DNA of 64,000 nucleotides. Source: Sorangium sp025924095 (lineage in GTDB: Bacteria > Myxococcota_A > Polyangia > Polyangiales > Polyangiaceae). The stretch covers positions 5,332,001 through 5,396,000 of the forward strand of contig NZ_CP150356.1 in NCBI RefSeq assembly GCF_051521505.1. The letters run 5' to 3'. The translations under genes were made by a program, and so were the position numbers. This document shows positions 24,242-32,758 of the stretch, piece after piece (the stretch's first letter is position 1; every line of letters begins with the position of its first letter). Under the pieces are notes generated by a model. The model saw only the letters and a list, made by a program, of their open reading frames with translations, did not search any database and had not been told where the DNA came from.

Positions 24242-25563
24242 CAGAACGCCACCCCGAGCGTCGTCCCGCCCGCGACGAGGACGCCCCGCGTGCGCACCGC
24301 GCGGTCGCCGCCGTCCCCGCCGCCCGCGGCCTGCTCGCCGCGCTTCTGGTGCGCGCGCGGCAGGAGCACCTGGACCTCGGCGAACAGGTCCAGCGTCAGC
24401 CGCGGCAGCGGCGCGGCGAGCGCGAGCCCGTAGCCGAGCGAGAGGGCGACGCGCGCGTTGTCGTAGAGGTTCGACGCGCCCGTCTGCTCGGGCGCGGGCG
24501 ACGGCTCCACGTAGGCGCCGCCGCGCGCGTGCGCCGTGGCCCCCGGCCGCAGCGCGAGGCTGCGCTCCACGCCGACGCGCGGCACGACCGTGTCCGAGTA
24601 CCCCGGGTCCGCGGGCGCCGGCGCCGTGCAGGAGCCGGTGAACGGCTCGCCCGTACCGGGATCGACCTCCGGGCAGCGCACCGTCGCCTCGACAGGGCCG
24701 GGGTAGTCCGACCAGCGCTTGTACGTCGCGCCGATCGCCACCTTCCAGGGGCCCTTCACGCGCGCCACCTCGAGCGCGACTTGCGCCGGATCGTACTGCG
24801 CGATCCCCGCGATGTGGAGCGGCGGCACGGCGATCCCCCCGAGATCGTCGGCGTGGATGACGACGTGGAAGCGCCCGACGAGCTCGCCGCGGAACGTGGC
24901 CCCGACGCGGTACGCGCCGATGTCGTAGCTCGCGCCGAGGATCGGCCCGTAGCTCGCGACGAGCGTGTCCTCGACGAGCGTGCCCACGCGGCCGGACGCG
25001 TCGGTCGCCACCGTCACCGAGCCGGAGAGCGCCGCCAGCGCGGCGAAGCCGGCGCCCACCTGGACGCCGCGCCCGAGCGCCGCGCCGAGCGCCGCCTGCA
25101 CCGCGACCGACTGGGTGCGGTCCGCGATCGGGAACTGCGGCGTCTCCGGGTAGAGGATCCGCCCGCGGACGACCACGTCGAACGGCGCGAAGAAGCCGAG
25201 GCCGATCGTCACGCGGTCCGCGAGCGCGCCGCCGAACGGGATCGGCACCGTGGCGCCGATCAAGCTGCCGCGCAGCGGCGCGTACGAGAGCCGCCGGCCG
25301 CCCGCGCGGAGGTCGAAGATCGCGCCCGCGAGCCCCAGCGTGAGCCGGCGCTCGCGCGACAGCGACAGGAGCGCCGGGTTCGCGTAGACGGCCTCGTAGC
25401 CCTCCGCGACCGCGGCGCCGGTCGCGCCCATGGCGCTCGCGCGCGCGCCGAAGCCGAGCACGTCCTCCGGCGACGCCTGCGCCGCGCCGGCCGGCGCCAG
25501 GGCGAGCCCCGCCGCGAGCAGAGGCGCGATACCGCGCCACATCCAGCGGATCGGGCGAAGCAT
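24241..25563 (-). CDS. FadL/OmpP1-type outer membrane protein, copy 1
   Basis: 440 residues from ATG 25563; the extended frame upstream is antisense to rlmN and was rejected. Signal peptide LLAAGLALAPAGAAQA, then LGFGARASAMGATGAAVAEG and VYANPALLSLSRERRL, the N-terminal FadL pattern. YKRWSDYPGPVEATV and other barrel phrases follow, ending in LGVAF. The same architecture as the next gene suggests a tandem duplication whose copies have diverged strongly. Substrate unknown. Confidence 0.88.
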   Translation of the reverse strand: MLRPIRWMWRGIAPLLAAGLALAPAGAAQASPEDVLGFGARASAMGATGAAVAEGYEAVYANPALLSLSRERRLTLGLAGAIFDLRAGGRRLSYAPLRGSLIGATVPIPFGGALADRVTIGLGFFAPFDVVVRGRILYPETPQFPIADRTQSVAVQAALGAALGRGVQVGAGFAALAALSGSVTVATDASGRVGTLVEDTLVASYGPILGASYDIGAYRVGATFRGELVGRFHVVIHADDLGGIAVPPLHIAGIAQYDPAQVALEVARVKGPWKVAIGATYKRWSDYPGPVEATVRCPEVDPGTGEPFTGSCTAPAPADPGYSDTVVPRVGVERSLALRPGATAHARGGAYVEPSPAPEQTGASNLYDNARVALSLGYGLALAAPLPRLTLDLFAEVQVLLPRAHQKRGEQAAGGGDGGDRAVRTRGVLVAGGTTLGVAF

Positions 25564-25614
25564 GCGCGGGCGACCGTAGACTGGGCCCCCCTGGCGCGCT
25601 AGTCGGTATCCGCC

Positions 25615-26865
25615 GTGGATCTCCGCCCCAAAAGCACCTCGGACGAACGTCGCCCTCGCCTCGCGCTCCAGGCCGTGCTCCCGGACGAGCTCGCCGCCGC
25701 GTGCGGCATCGATCTCACCGACGCGCGCCGCATCGTCTCGCTGGCGCACCGCCTCGGGGAGCTGCCCGCGCGCGCGCCCGCGACCGTCCGGCGCGTCGCG
25801 CTCGAGGCGGCGCGCGCGGCGGGCGAGATCCGGACGCTCGCGCTGGTGGAGCGGCGCGCGAGCGCCGAGGATCCGTTCGTGAAGTACGCGTTCCGTCTGG
25901 AGGACGGCGCGATGATCGAGTCGGTGCGCATCCCGCTCGAGCGGCCGGGCCGGTACTCGGCGTGCGTGAGCTCGCAGGTCGGCTGCGCGCTCGCCTGCGC
26001 CTTCTGCGCCACCGGGCGCATGGGCCTCACGCGCAACCTCGAGGCCTGGGAGATCGTCGAGCAGGTGCGGCTCATCCGCCGCGATCTCGGCGCGACCACC
26101 GAGCGCGCGGGCGGCGGCGCGCGCGTGCACGGCGTGCTGTTCCAGGGCATGGGCGAGCCGCTCGCCAACGCCGACCGCGTCATCCAGGCGATCCGGGTGC
26201 TCTCGGAGCCGAGCGCGCAGGCCATCGACATGCGCAACATCACGGTGTGCACGGCGGGGCTCCCGTCGGGCATCCGGCGGCTCGCGGCCGAGGTCCCCGG
26301 CGTCCGGCTCGGCCTCTCGCTCGGCTCGGTGCGGCCCGGCAGGCGGCGCCAGCTCATGCCGATCGACGGCGCGCACCCGCTCGACGAGGTCCTCGCCGCC
26401 GCGGGCGAGCACGCGCGCGCGACCGGGCACGCGCCGATGTGGGCGTACACGCTGCTCGCGGGCCAGAACGACACGGACGAGGACGCCGCGAGCCTGGCCG
26501 CGCTCGCCCGCGGCTTCGCCGCGCAGCACGGGATCTTCCCTCGGCTCAGCCTGATCCCCTACAACGCGATCGGCCCGGCCGACGCTCCCCTGCCCTTGCC
26601 CGGCGGCGTCGAGGACAGCGGCGCGGCGGCCGATCCGTTCTTGCGCTCGGCGCGGCTCCAGGCGTTCCGCGCGGTCCTCTCCGCCGCCGGGGTCGGCTCG
26701 ATCGTGCGTTACTCCGGCGGCGGCGACGTCGGCGCGGCCTGCGGGCAGCTCGCGCGGCCGCCGGCGGAGGCGCAGCGACCAGGCGGCCGCCGGGCGTCGC
26801 CCCTGCCCGGAGCGGCGCCGGGTGCTGCCGCGGTCGGGCCGAGCGCGCCCCCGCGGCCTGTGTGA
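25615..26865 (+). CDS. RlmN/Cfr-family radical SAM rRNA/tRNA methyltransferase
   Basis: Methylates C2 of adenine in 23S rRNA (A2503) and tRNA in RlmN enzymes. 416 residues from GTG 25615. Radical SAM cluster motif CALACAFCATG, then GRMGLTRNLEAWEIVEQV, FQGMGEPLANAD, and NITVCTAG. The C-terminal methyl-acceptor Cys lies in GGDVGAACGQL, as in RlmN. Two differences: the N-terminal part is shorter than usual and the C-terminal 40 residues are Ala/Pro-rich filler. The next gene, tatB, starts 45 bases on. The RlmN subfamily is likely but Cfr-like activity is not excluded by reading alone. Confidence 0.9.
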   Translation: MDLRPKSTSDERRPRLALQAVLPDELAAACGIDLTDARRIVSLAHRLGELPARAPATVRRVALEAARAAGEIRTLALVERRASAEDPFVKYAFRLEDGAMIESVRIPLERPGRYSACVSSQVGCALACAFCATGRMGLTRNLEAWEIVEQVRLIRRDLGATTERAGGGARVHGVLFQGMGEPLANADRVIQAIRVLSEPSAQAIDMRNITVCTAGLPSGIRRLAAEVPGVRLGLSLGSVRPGRRRQLMPIDGAHPLDEVLAAAGEHARATGHAPMWAYTLLAGQNDTDEDAASLAALARGFAAQHGIFPRLSLIPYNAIGPADAPLPLPGGVEDSGAAADPFLRSARLQAFRAVLSAAGVGSIVRYSGGGDVGAACGQLARPPAEAQRPGGRRASPLPGAAPGAAAVGPSAPPRPV

Positions 26866-26909
26866 GGGTCGCTATGGATCCCCGCTCCGGTGCGCGCTAG
26901 CTTGCGCCC

Positions 26910-27536
26910 GTGTTCGGCTTCAGCTTCGGCGAGATGATGGTGCTCGTCATCGTGGGCATCATCGTGGTCGGCCCACGACGGTTGCCTGCGATGATGCGGA
27001 CGGCGGGCAGCTGGATCACCAAGGTTCGCCGGATGACCACGGAGCTCCGGTCGCAGAGCGGCATCGACGATCTGATCCGCCAGGAGGGGCTGGAGCGCGA
27101 CATCCGCGAGCTCCGCGCCCTGTCGCGGGTGAACGTGATCGAGACGTTTGTGAAGCCCGTGATGGACGCCGCCACCGTCGGCACGGTCGTCTCGGCGACG
27201 CCGCGCATCAGGCCACCGGAGCCCGAGCCCCCGCAGCCCCCGCCGAACGTGCAGCCGCTCCGCGAGCGCGAGTACCCGGTCCTCGGCTGCGACGCCTACG
27301 AATCCGAGATCGACGCCTCGCCCAGGCTGGCGGCCGCGGCGGAGGGCGCGAGCGGAGCGGTCGCGGCGAGCGCGGCAGAGCCCGCGGCCACGGCAGGCGC
27401 GGCGATCACGGAAGGGCCCACGGCACCGCCGGTGCCCGCGGCCACGGCAGACGCGGCGATCACGGAAGGGCCCACGGCATCGCCGGTGCCCGCGGCCACG
27501 GCAGGCGCGGCGACGGGGAACGGAGCGGCGTCATGA
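26910..27536 (+). CDS. tatB: Twin-arginine translocase subunit TatB
   Basis: 208 residues from GTG 26910. An N-terminal membrane helix (FSFGEMMVLVIVGIIVVGP) with the invariant Glu is followed by the hinge GPRRLPAMMRTAG and an amphipathic helix, the TatA/TatB layout; the long charged cytoplasmic tail and the pairing with tatC favour TatB. The last 60 residues are an Ala/Pro tail with two copies of an 18-residue repeat (ITEGPTAPPVPAATA). It overlaps tatC by ATGA. It receives folded twin-arginine substrates at the inner membrane. Confidence 0.92.
   Translation: MFGFSFGEMMVLVIVGIIVVGPRRLPAMMRTAGSWITKVRRMTTELRSQSGIDDLIRQEGLERDIRELRALSRVNVIETFVKPVMDAATVGTVVSATPRIRPPEPEPPQPPPNVQPLREREYPVLGCDAYESEIDASPRLAAAAEGASGAVAASAAEPAATAGAAITEGPTAPPVPAATADAAITEGPTASPVPAATAGAATGNGAAS
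27391..27512 (+). repeat. 54-bp tandem repeat in tatB tail
   Basis: Unit beginning CGGCAGGCGCGGCGATCACG recurs at 27391, 27445 and partially at 27499, an exact period of 54. It encodes an 18-residue Ala/Pro/Thr repeat in the disordered tail. Confidence 0.85.
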
Positions 27537-28519
27537 GCCAGGAGCAGGTGGCGGCGAAGAGCGATTCCCCGGAGACGGCCGCCGCGACCGGCGCTGCCGC
27601 CGCGACCGGCGCTGCCGCCGCGACCGGCGCTGCCGCCGCGACCGGCGCTGCCGCCGCGACCGGCGCTGCCGCCGCGGCCGGCGCTGCCGCCGCGGCCGTT
27701 GAGGATGCCACCGAAGACAAGCCGATGTCGTTCTGGGAGCACCTCGACGAGCTGCGCAAGCGGCTCGTCCGGAGCATCCTCGTCTTCTTCGCGGCCTGCT
27801 TCGTGGGGTGGGAGGTGCGCGAGCAGCTCCTGCACTTCCTGACCATCCCGTTCGTGCAGGCGTGGCGGGAGCAGAGCCTGCCGGGCGACCCCTCGCTCCA
27901 CTTCGGCGCGCCCGCGGCCGCGTTTATTGCTTACTTCAAGCTGTCGATGCTCGGCGGCGCGGCGCTGGCCTCGCCGTTCATCTTCTACCAGCTGTGGTCG
28001 TTCGTCGCGCCGGGCCTCTACGCCCGCGAGAAGCGCTACGTCATCCCCTTCGTCCTGTTCTCGACGATCCTGTTCGTGGGCGGCGGCCTGTTCGGCTGGC
28101 GCGCGGCCTTTCCGATCTCGTTCGGCTACTTCCTCAGCATGGCCGGCACGGTCGGCAGCGGCGGGGTGACGATCACACCGACCGTGATGATGGGCGACTA
28201 TCTCGACTTCGTCGCCCAGCTCCTGCTCGGCTTCGGGATCATCTTCGAGATCCCGCTCATCGTGCTGTTTCTCTCCCTCGCGGGCGTCATCAACTACCTG
28301 CAGCTCATCCTGTTCGGCCGCTGGTTCGTGTTCGCCGCCTTCGTGCTGGCCGCCATCCTGACGCCGCCCGACATCACCAGCCAGCTCGTCATGGCCGTGC
28401 CGATGTGCATCCTCTACGTGGTGTCGATCGGCCTCGCGTACGTCTTCGGTAAGCCGCCGACGGACGCCCAGCGCGAGGCGTACAAGAAGCGCAAGGAGAA
28501 GGAAGTCTCCAAGGGCTGA
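27533..28519 (+). CDS. tatC: Twin-arginine translocase subunit TatC
   Basis: 328 residues from ATG 27533. Six hydrophobic helices, with family phrases SFWEHLDELRKRLVRSI, FIFYQLWSFVAPGLYAREKR (with the signal-binding Glu region), FGIIFEIPLIVLFLSL and LTPPDITSQLVMAVPM. Odd: about 45 extra residues precede the conserved core, made of Ala/Thr/Gly repeats encoded by an 18-bp tandem array. Usual TatC proteins begin at the EHLxELRxR motif. Translation is coupled to tatB. Confidence 0.97.
   Translation: MSQEQVAAKSDSPETAAATGAAAATGAAAATGAAAATGAAAATGAAAAAGAAAAAVEDATEDKPMSFWEHLDELRKRLVRSILVFFAACFVGWEVREQLLHFLTIPFVQAWREQSLPGDPSLHFGAPAAAFIAYFKLSMLGGAALASPFIFYQLWSFVAPGLYAREKRYVIPFVLFSTILFVGGGLFGWRAAFPISFGYFLSMAGTVGSGGVTITPTVMMGDYLDFVAQLLLGFGIIFEIPLIVLFLSLAGVINYLQLILFGRWFVFAAFVLAAILTPPDITSQLVMAVPMCILYVVSIGLAYVFGKPPTDAQREAYKKRKEKEVSKG
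27578..27698 (+). repeat. 18-bp tandem repeat in tatC N-terminus
   Basis: Unit GGCGCTGCCGCCGCGACC repeats about six and a half times almost without change, encoding Gly-Ala-Ala-Ala-Ala-Thr units. Near-identity of the copies suggests recent expansion and possible length variation. Confidence 0.9.
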
Positions 28520-28734
28520 GGGCCGGCGCGGTTCAGGCTGGCTGCGCCGCCTCTGCGCGTCGTCCTCTGCGCCCGGCGCAGGGTCCACGGCACCGCGCGT
28601 CGTCCTCGGCGCATCGTCGGCGGCACCGCGCTCTGGGCGTCCTGGCCGCGGCACCGCGCCCCGTCCTCTGCGCCCCGCGCCCCGCGCGCCCGGCGCATCA
28701 TCGGTGGGCCCCCGCCCCGCCGGGACCGTGGAGC

Positions 28735-29673
28735 TCAGGCGGCGGGCGCAGGCGCCGCGGGCGCCGTCTTCCGGCTCCGTGTCACGTGGATCGCGATCGC
28801 CGCGCCGGCCATCGCGAGCCCGATGAGCTGCGACGTGGACAGGCCGAGGAGGCCCCCTCGATCGTCGGCGCGCCCGAACTCGAGCGTGAAGCGCCCGAGC
28901 GCGTAGAGGCCGAGGAACGTCGCGAAGACCTGCCCGTCGTACCGCTTCCGCCCGTGCACGTAGAGCATGCAGATCGCCGCGATGGCGAACGACATGGCCG
29001 ACTCGTAGATCTGCGTCGGGTGCACCGGGTGCGACGGCACGCGCGCGCTCACGAGCTCGTGCAGCTTGAACTGCGCCTCGCTCGCGGGGCTGTTCGGCGG
29101 GAACGAGAGCCCGAACGCCCCGTCGGTGCGCTGGCCGAAGCAGCAGCCGGCGAGCAGGCAGCCCATCCGGCCGAACCCGAGGCCCAGCGGCACGGCGAAG
29201 CCCGCCATGTCCGCCGCCTTCCAGAACGGGAACCGATCGCGCTTGAGCAGCCAGTACGCCGCCGCCGACGCGCCGAAGAAGCCGCCGTAGTACGTCAGGC
29301 CGCCGGCCCAGAACTTCGCCCACGCCAGGCAATCGCGCTCGGTCGGGTGGCAGACCCCCTTCGCGGCGTCCCAGACGCCGTGGTACCGCGGCACGCAGAG
29401 CGCCTGCTCGACCTTCCAGTCGACAAGCGACGGATCCGTGCACAGGTGCACGTAATCCCAGAAGTATCCGTCGGCGATAACGTGGAGGAGCCTGCCGCCG
29501 ATGACCCCCGCGAGCAGGCAGGCGAGCCCCAGATCGACGACCACGTCCGGATCCTCGCCGATCCGCCGCGCCCAGAGGGCGCCGATCGCTGTCGCGAAGA
29601 GGAAGCCGGTCAGCAGCAGCAGGAAGTAGGCAGGGAACGCGACGTCGAGCAGGCGGAACAGCTCGGGCCGCAT
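28735..29673 (-). CDS. lgt: Prolipoprotein diacylglyceryl transferase
   Basis: Transfers diacylglycerol from phosphatidylglycerol to the lipobox Cys of prolipoproteins in the inner membrane. 312 residues from ATG 29673, multi-pass. The Lgt signature is present as GFGRMGCLLAGCCFGQRTDG, with Cys where Asn is usual after GRxG. HPTQIYES supplies the conserved periplasmic His/Tyr region, and GQVFATFLGLYALGRFTLEFGR the C-terminal motif. A Cys-rich insertion lies near residues 80-115 (HLCTDPSLVDWKVEQALC). It lies two bases after the upstream lspA stop: the two enzymes act in sequence in lipoprotein processing. Confidence 0.93.
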   Translation of the reverse strand: MRPELFRLLDVAFPAYFLLLLTGFLFATAIGALWARRIGEDPDVVVDLGLACLLAGVIGGRLLHVIADGYFWDYVHLCTDPSLVDWKVEQALCVPRYHGVWDAAKGVCHPTERDCLAWAKFWAGGLTYYGGFFGASAAAYWLLKRDRFPFWKAADMAGFAVPLGLGFGRMGCLLAGCCFGQRTDGAFGLSFPPNSPASEAQFKLHELVSARVPSHPVHPTQIYESAMSFAIAAICMLYVHGRKRYDGQVFATFLGLYALGRFTLEFGRADDRGGLLGLSTSQLIGLAMAGAAIAIHVTRSRKTAPAAPAPAA

Positions 29674-29675
29674 GG

Positions 29676-30470
29676 TCAGCCCGCCGACGCCTTCGCTCCG
29701 GTCGCGCCGGAGGTCGCGCCGGAGGGCTTCCTCGCGAGCTCGGGGCGCTGGGGAGAGAACATGTCGATCGCCATCAGCCCGACGCCCACGACGATCGCGA
29801 TGTCGGCCACGTTGAACGTCGGCCACACGAACGTCGGCGTGAACCGAACCTGGATGAAGTCGATGACGTACCCGTAACGGATCCGGTCGACGAGGTTCCC
29901 GAGCGCGCCGCCGAGCACGAGCGGCAGCCCCCACCGGAGCGCGATCTGGGAGGGGTGGAGCTTCCGGTACAGCGAGACGATGAAGACGATCGCGGCGAGC
30001 GAGACCACGAGGAAGAAGGGACGGCGGATCGCCTCGCTCTCGTCGCCCAGGATGCCCCACGCCCCGCCGTGGTTCTTCGCGTAGATCAGGTTCAGGTGAT
30101 CCTTGATCACCTCGATCTTCCGGAGCGCGAACGGCCGGGGCGAGGCGGCGAGGTCGGCGAGGTCGGCGAGGTCGGTGAGCGCGCGCGGCTCCAGCCGGTC
30201 CTTGGCCCACCACTTCGTGCCGAGATCGGCCACAAGCGTGACCGCCGACACGCCGAGCAGGAACGCATACGACGGGCGGTAGGTGGGCTTCGCCGGTGCG
30301 ACCACATCGTCGGCGTCCCCCTCCGGCGAGGAGACGCGCCCCGCGTCGTCGCGCTCGCCGGCGGCCAGCGGCTCGTCTTCCGGCGCCTTCACCGGCGCGG
30401 CGCGGTCCGGCTCCGCCTCGGCACCCTCGGTCTTCACGGCAGCATCTCGCGGCGTCGCGTCTTCAGTCAT
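29676..30470 (-). CDS. lspA: Lipoprotein signal peptidase II, copy 2
   Basis: Cleaves the signal peptide of lipidated prolipoproteins. 264 residues from ATG 30470. The conserved core has NHGGAWG, GALGNLVDRIRYGYVIDF (first catalytic Asp) and FNVADIAI (second catalytic Asp), with four membrane segments. An unusual acidic Ala/Glu/Asp-rich N-terminal extension of about 75 residues and a short Ala/Ser tail surround the core, making it longer than the usual 160-170. A 9-bp repeat encodes LADLADLAA. It is the second of two tandem lspA genes, directly before lgt. Confidence 0.93.
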   Translation of the reverse strand: MTEDATPRDAAVKTEGAEAEPDRAAPVKAPEDEPLAAGERDDAGRVSSPEGDADDVVAPAKPTYRPSYAFLLGVSAVTLVADLGTKWWAKDRLEPRALTDLADLADLAASPRPFALRKIEVIKDHLNLIYAKNHGGAWGILGDESEAIRRPFFLVVSLAAIVFIVSLYRKLHPSQIALRWGLPLVLGGALGNLVDRIRYGYVIDFIQVRFTPTFVWPTFNVADIAIVVGVGLMAIDMFSPQRPELARKPSGATSGATGAKASAG

Positions 30471-30620
30471 GCGGAGCGCGTTCCTCTACGACAAACCGAG
30501 CGCTCCGGCAAAGGCTTCCCTCCGCGCGCGCCGTATCGCCCGTCTCGCGCGTCTTTCATGTCGTGCCTCCCGGCGTGCGCGCGCACAGCCTGCTCCGGTC
30601 GCGCTGCCTGCTTCGGTCCT

Positions 30621-31304
30621 TCAGGCGGCCGGCGGCGCCGGCGGAGGCGCTTCCGTCGATAGCGGAGCGGCGGCGTCGCTGCCTGCCGGGCTGCCGGGAG
30701 CGCCGCTCGGGTCGGGAGAGGGAGCGCTCGCCTTGCGGGCGGAGGCGATCATGTCCGTCGACATCAGGATGACGCCGGCGACGATCGCGATGTCGGCGAC
30801 GTTGAACGTCGGCCAGTGAAACTCCTGGCCGCCGCGGGTCACGTACACGTCGATGAAGTCGATGACCCAGCCGTAGCGGATCCGGTCGACAAGGTTGCCC
30901 ATCGCGCCGCCGAGCGCCAGCGCGAGCCCCCACTTCATCGCGGTCTGGTCCTTGTGGACGCGCCGGTAGATCGAGACGATGAAGACGATCGCCGCGGCCG
31001 AGACGAACAGGAAGAACGGCCGCCGCAGGCCGTCCGGGAGGCTGCGGAGGAAGCTCCAGGCGCCGCCGGGGTTCTGCGCGAAGATGAAATCCAGGTGGTC
31101 CGGGATGACCGTGACGATCTTCGGACCCGACCGCTTCGCGTCGAACCCGGCGAGCCGCGCGTGCGCCCACGCCTTCGTCGCCAGATCGGCGGCGCACGAG
31201 ACGAGCGCAACGACGGCCACGAAGGCGAGCGAGGCGCGCTCGCCTCGGGGGAGCTCGTCCGGAACGTGTGAGGCGGGCGACGCTTGCGCTGCGCCAGAGG
31301 ACAT
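30621..31304 (-). CDS. lspA: Lipoprotein signal peptidase II, copy 1
   Basis: 227 residues from ATG 31304 (a GTG lies one codon earlier). Core motifs NPGGAWSFL, GAMGNLVDRIRYGWVIDF and FNVADIAIV carry both catalytic Asp residues, so the copy looks active. It has a shorter N-terminus than its neighbour and an Ala/Pro/Ser tail of about 45 residues. The strong similarity of the core strings to the next gene shows a tandem duplication. Two signal peptidases may divide substrates in a lipoprotein-rich organism; this is inference. Confidence 0.93.
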   Translation of the reverse strand: MSSGAAQASPASHVPDELPRGERASLAFVAVVALVSCAADLATKAWAHARLAGFDAKRSGPKIVTVIPDHLDFIFAQNPGGAWSFLRSLPDGLRRPFFLFVSAAAIVFIVSIYRRVHKDQTAMKWGLALALGGAMGNLVDRIRYGWVIDFIDVYVTRGGQEFHWPTFNVADIAIVAGVILMSTDMIASARKASAPSPDPSGAPGSPAGSDAAAPLSTEAPPPAPPAA

Positions 31305-31383
31305 CACCCTCGCTTCTACGCGATGGTGCAGCGCGGAGCAAACGGCCCGGAGCGGCGCGACGCCGGGCGGGCTCCGGGCCCGT

Positions 31384-31845
31384 TCACCGCCTGTTCAGGA
31401 TCATCAGCGAGCGCTCCTGAGCGCTCGCCTGCGCGGGCGCCTTCTCCTGCGGTTTGCGCGGCTCTGCCGGCTCGATCGCCGGCGCCCGCTTCCTGCTCCG
31501 CGCGATCTGCACCTCGGCGTACGCCTGGAGGGCCGCGCCGCGCTGCCGCTCCATGGCCGCCGTGCGCCCGAGCGCCTCGGCCAGCTGCGCCCGGCGCTCC
31601 GCGAGGTACGCGAGATCCCTCGCCTCGGCGAGCCCCCTCCCCTCGGCGAACGCGCGCTCCGCGCGCTCCAGCGCCTCGAGCGCGCCTTGCAGATCGGCGG
31701 GCGCGAGCTCCGCCGCCGCGCCCGCTCGGGCGCGCGCGTAGCTCTTCCGCGCGCCGATGAGCTCCTTCGGCGGAAGCGGGGCGCTCGCGCACCCGAGCAG
31801 GCCGCCGAGGAGCAGCATGACCACGATCCCCTGGTTGTATCGCAT
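31384..31845 (-). CDS. Small helical lipoprotein (DUF4398-like)
   Basis: 153 residues. Lipobox LLGGLLGC (Cys 19), then Ala/Glu/Arg-rich helices with ARKSYARARAGAAAELAPADL and ALEALERAERAFAEG, a pattern of DUF4398-type lipoproteins that often stand next to OmpA-like genes. The C-terminus is basic and disordered. It forms a pair with the similar gene 26 bases upstream. Likely envelope structural role; no enzyme motif. Confidence 0.78.
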   Translation of the reverse strand: MRYNQGIVVMLLLGGLLGCASAPLPPKELIGARKSYARARAGAAAELAPADLQGALEALERAERAFAEGRGLAEARDLAYLAERRAQLAEALGRTAAMERQRGAALQAYAEVQIARSRKRAPAIEPAEPRKPQEKAPAQASAQERSLMILNRR

Positions 31846-31871
31846 GGTTTCGCGCCTCTTCCCGCGAGCCC

Positions 31872-32225
31872 CTAGGGGAGCCGCTGATGGATGGATCCGA
31901 CCTCCGCGACCGCCTCACGCGCGAGCGCCTGGGCCCGCGCCTCGCGCGTGAGGGCGAGCGCGAGCTCCGCGTCCGCCTGCGCGCGCAGCAGCATGCGCCG
32001 CGCCCGATCGCGCACGCCCTCGGCCGACAGCCGCCTCGCTCGCTCCACCTGCTCCCTGGCGAGGCACAGGTGGATGTCCGCCGGCGGGACCTCCTCGGCG
32101 CCGACCTCCTCGGCGGCCCGGATCATCGCCTCCGACGCGACGATCCGCTCGCTGAACGGCGGCGTGCGCGCGGCGCACCCCGCCGCCGACGCGCCGAGGA
32201 GCGTCAAGATCACTGCGTTTCTCAT
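31872..32225 (-). CDS. Small helical lipoprotein (DUF4398-like), first of pair
   Basis: 117 residues from ATG 32225, with GAGG eight bases upstream; a GTG three codons earlier is possible. Lipobox GASAAGC (Cys about 17). The mature part is one helical hairpin: EEVPPADIHLCLAREQVERA and RARRMLLRAQADAELALALT. Same family feel as the following gene, sharing the alternation of Ala, Glu and Arg. Function unknown. Confidence 0.75.
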   Translation of the reverse strand: MRNAVILTLLGASAAGCAARTPPFSERIVASEAMIRAAEEVGAEEVPPADIHLCLAREQVERARRLSAEGVRDRARRMLLRAQADAELALALTREARAQALAREAVAEVGSIHQRLP

Positions 32226-32758
32226 GTGCGACACCTCGTGGCCAGCCCCGGACGAGCGGTCGCCCGGAGCAGGCGGGTCAAAGAGCGGTTGTGGACCTCG
32301 ACTCCGGATCTCCGTCGCCGGCCGGCTCGTCCTCAGGCAACCGGCACACCAGGCCCGCCCGCCCTGGGGCCGCGCCTGAGCGCCCCCGCGAGGCGCGCCT
32401 CCCGCCGTCCGTCGGTGCAGCAGGATGGCCCGAGACGCTGAGACATCGCCTCACGCGCCGTATCCGCGCTTCCCAGCCGTTGCGCGCAAACGAGCCATTC
32501 GCCGGCGCCTCGGTGTGCCTCGCGCGCAGCGCCTCGACGGCGGGAGAGCCGCCGACATCCGATCTCGTTCGAGGACACGAGAGCTCCTCTCTCCGATGTA
32601 CGCGCGCCTGCCGCGCCGGTCCTCGCCCTCCCCTGCGCCCCTCCCCTGCGCCGCCTGCCGAGATCCGGCGTAGCGGGTCATCGCAGATCCACCCACCGCC
32701 CCCCTCGGCGCCCGATCCGGTTGAGCGACACGGCGCATCTGTTTAGTATGCCGGGGTC
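32226..32758. other. Intergenic region, only a promoter recognised
   Basis: 533 bases between the divergent lipoprotein and helicase genes. The open frames are Pro/Arg/Ser-rich with no family likeness. The only element I can support is the promoter at 32721-32749. Confidence 0.55.
32721..32749 (+). promoter_or_regulatory. Predicted promoter placing the start of transcription at the helicase ATG
   Basis: TTGAGC (32721-32726), 17-base spacer, TAGTAT (32744-32749). The start codon at 32759 is only nine bases after the -10, so transcription would begin at or within a few bases of the ATG, giving a leaderless mRNA. There is no ribosome binding site. Confidence 0.6.

Noticed and set aside
25564..26529. 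Upstream extension of the first FadL-type gene
   Set aside because: It is antisense to the rlmN-like gene, and the signal peptide starts at 25563.
28520..28734. Recurring GCGTCGTCCTCTGCGC-like strings between tatC and lgt
   Set aside because: Imperfect and short; no unit length could be fixed, and no gene or stable hairpin is evident. Treated as ordinary GC-rich spacer.
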